Of a DNA stretch of 64,000 bases, positions 62,921 to 64,000 are shown one piece after another. The notes beneath the pieces are model-generated. The model was not told the DNA's origin. It was given only the letters and a program-made list of their open reading frames with translations, and searched no databases. A program made the position numbers and the translations under genes. Within the stretch, counting starts at the first letter, position 1; each line of letters opens with the position of its first letter. The stretch comes from Chlamydiifrater phoenicopteri. Lineage in GTDB: Bacteria > Chlamydiota > Chlamydiia > Chlamydiales > Chlamydiaceae. The stretch lies in NCBI RefSeq assembly GCF_902807005.1, contig NZ_LR777658.1, positions 1 to 64,000 of the forward strand, in the 5' to 3' direction.

Positions 62921-64000
62921 TCACTCCTTCATAGACTCTATAAGGGCTCTTACAGATACATAGCCTTTCTCTAACTGTTCCATAGAGAATTGTTCATTAG
63001 GGCCATGTATGTTGTCGGAGATATAAGATACCCCGCAAATTAACGGTGAGGCATTGGATAGCCTTGCTAGAATGGGTACTATTGGAATGGACGCTCCCAT
63101 AATTATGTTCTGGCAAGGTTTGTTGTAAAGAATGGAATAGATACTTCTAAGTTTTATTGCTATATGAGAGCGGCTGCTGGCTTGCCAAGCAGGAGATCCT
63201 GAAAGCAAGAGGTGTTCAAGATGCAAGCCTTCAGGTAAACGCTGTTGGAGGTGATCTATTATTCTATCCCAAATAACTTCTGGATTTTGAAAAGGAACAA
63301 GTCTGCAAGAAAGATAAGCTGTCGACTTGGATGGTATCACCGTCTTGAACCCTTCTCCAGTGTAACCTCCTTGTATACCGGTAATTTCCAAAGTGGGTCT
63401 TATAGATATGGCCTCTCCGACAGAAAATCCAGCTTCCATGCCATGAGGACAAAAGTGTAAGTTTATCTTGCATTCTTCGGTAATATCTTCGTAAAAGATT
63501 TCATCTCTGAAGTTTTGTTGAGTAACTTCAGCATAAAAATTTTCTACAGAAATAGAGTTGTCTGGTCGGTGGAGAGAAGCTAAAAGTTCGGAGAGAGCTC
63601 TATTAGGGTTGTAAGCGGCACCACCGAAGACTCCAGAATGTAGGTCTTTGGATGCTTCCTTAACGACAATGTATCCGTTAGCAAGGCCCCTAGCTCCTAT
63701 GCTCACGCTTGGTTGAAGAGGAGAGGAAAAACCTCCGTCAATAAATATGAGATCATCAGCTTGCAGTCGGTCCTCATAAGTGCTAGCAAGTTCCTTTAAA
63801 GCATTGCTTCCGATCTCTTCTTCTCCTTCTAAGATGATTTTAATGCTGCAGGGGAAAGATTTATGTTTGCGGAAATGATCTCGAAGAGCACACAATGTGT
63901 AAAAACATTGTCCTTTGTTATCTGAAACACCTCTTCCATAGAAGGTATTACCCCTTCTGGTAAGAATAAAGGGATCCGAAGACCATCCATCAGAAAGAAG
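62921..64000 (-). CDS. M20-family metallopeptidase (dipeptidase/deacylase), 5' end cut off
   Basis: At least 359 residues visible; the frame stays open through the right edge of the window (the TTG at 63895 is internal). Read from the edge the protein gives DGW, then DPFILTRRGNTFYGRGVSDNKGQ, which is the M20 block with the bridging Asp, then ILEGEEEIGS with the catalytic Glu and metal Glu. A lid/dimerisation domain with DLHSGVFGG (His) follows, and DNIHGPNE near the end supplies the last His. Closest in style to CNDP/carnosinase-like and beta-Ala-Xaa dipeptidases. Substrate unknown. Convergent with htrA. Confidence 0.85.
   Translation of the reverse strand, partial: LLSDGWSSDPFILTRRGNTFYGRGVSDNKGQCFYTLCALRDHFRKHKSFPCSIKIILEGEEEIGSNALKELASTYEDRLQADDLIFIDGGFSSPLQPSVSIGARGLANGYIVVKEASKDLHSGVFGGAAYNPNRALSELLASLHRPDNSISVENFYAEVTQQNFRDEIFYEDITEECKINLHFCPHGMEAGFSVGEAISIRPTLEITGIQGGYTGEGFKTVIPSKSTAYLSCRLVPFQNPEVIWDRIIDHLQQRLPEGLHLEHLLLSGSPAWQASSRSHIAIKLRSIYSILYNKPCQNIIMGASIPIVPILARLSNASPLICGVSYISDNIHGPNEQFSMEQLEKGYVSVRALIESMKE

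Overview
The window is a piece of a chlamydial chromosome (family Chlamydiaceae). Gene content and order follow the Chlamydia trachomatis block that runs roughly from CT770 (fabF) to CT823 (htrA). Chlamydial hallmarks include a polymorphic membrane protein (PmpD type) behind plsX, a fused alpha-beta glycyl-tRNA synthetase, an LpxB with an N-terminal membrane extension, chloroplast-type PlsB, a free-standing acyl-ACP synthetase beside an acyltransferase, and a lone bioF. The DNA is moderately AT-rich. Nothing looks like a prophage, IS element, CRISPR array or recent island. The species cannot be fixed from this read; several differences from C. trachomatis order (below) suggest a different or outlying member of the family.

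Layout. 1-7.9 kb: fabF (5' end cut off), Nudix hydrolase, ppa, leucine dehydrogenase, cysQ, then a lipid cluster plsC-like / aas / bioF. 7.8-17.9 kb: priA with an overlapping unknown gene, two exported thioredoxin-fold proteins, lysS, cysS, rnpA-rpmH facing rpmJ-rpsN, and a GYF-like membrane protein. 18-31 kb: Gls24-like protein, uvrC-mutS, dnaG, two small exported proteins, glyQS, pgsA and glgA. 31-36.7 kb: tRNA-Gln(TTG), the rplY(ctc)-pth-rpsF-rpsR-rplI-ispE run, a small reverse-strand ORF and a multi-spanning membrane protein. 36.7-44 kb: an M16 protease, plsB and rng on the minus strand, then yceD/DUF177-rpmF-plsX. 44-56.7 kb: the giant autotransporter, lpxB, pcnB, glmM and glmS. 56.7-64 kb: Bax-inhibitor-1-like protein, ftsY, sucC-sucD, an M50-like membrane protein lacking one zinc ligand, htrA, and an M20 peptidase cut by the window end.

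How the genes work together. The main themes are envelope and lipid building (fabF, plsC, aas, plsB, plsX, pgsA, lpxB, glmM, glmS, ispE), translation (aminoacyl-tRNA synthetases, ribosomal proteins, pth, rnpA, rng, pcnB), DNA repair and replication (priA, mutS, uvrC, dnaG), central metabolism (sucCD, glgA, ldh, ppa) and envelope protein quality control (htrA, thioredoxin-fold proteins, the M50-like protein). Many genes meet tail to tail, often with shared bidirectional hairpin terminators or overlapping 3' ends.

Most of the window is ordinary core genome. The items most worth a second look are the M50/site-2-protease-like protein with HELGR in place of HExxH between sucD and htrA; a third thioredoxin-like exported protein that has lost its CxxC; an 8-G tract inside the pmpD reading frame; the lone bioF inside a lipid operon; a small ORF with a near-ideal Shine-Dalgarno antisense to the ispE 3' end; and the gene-order differences around pmpD-glmM and glmS-yccA.
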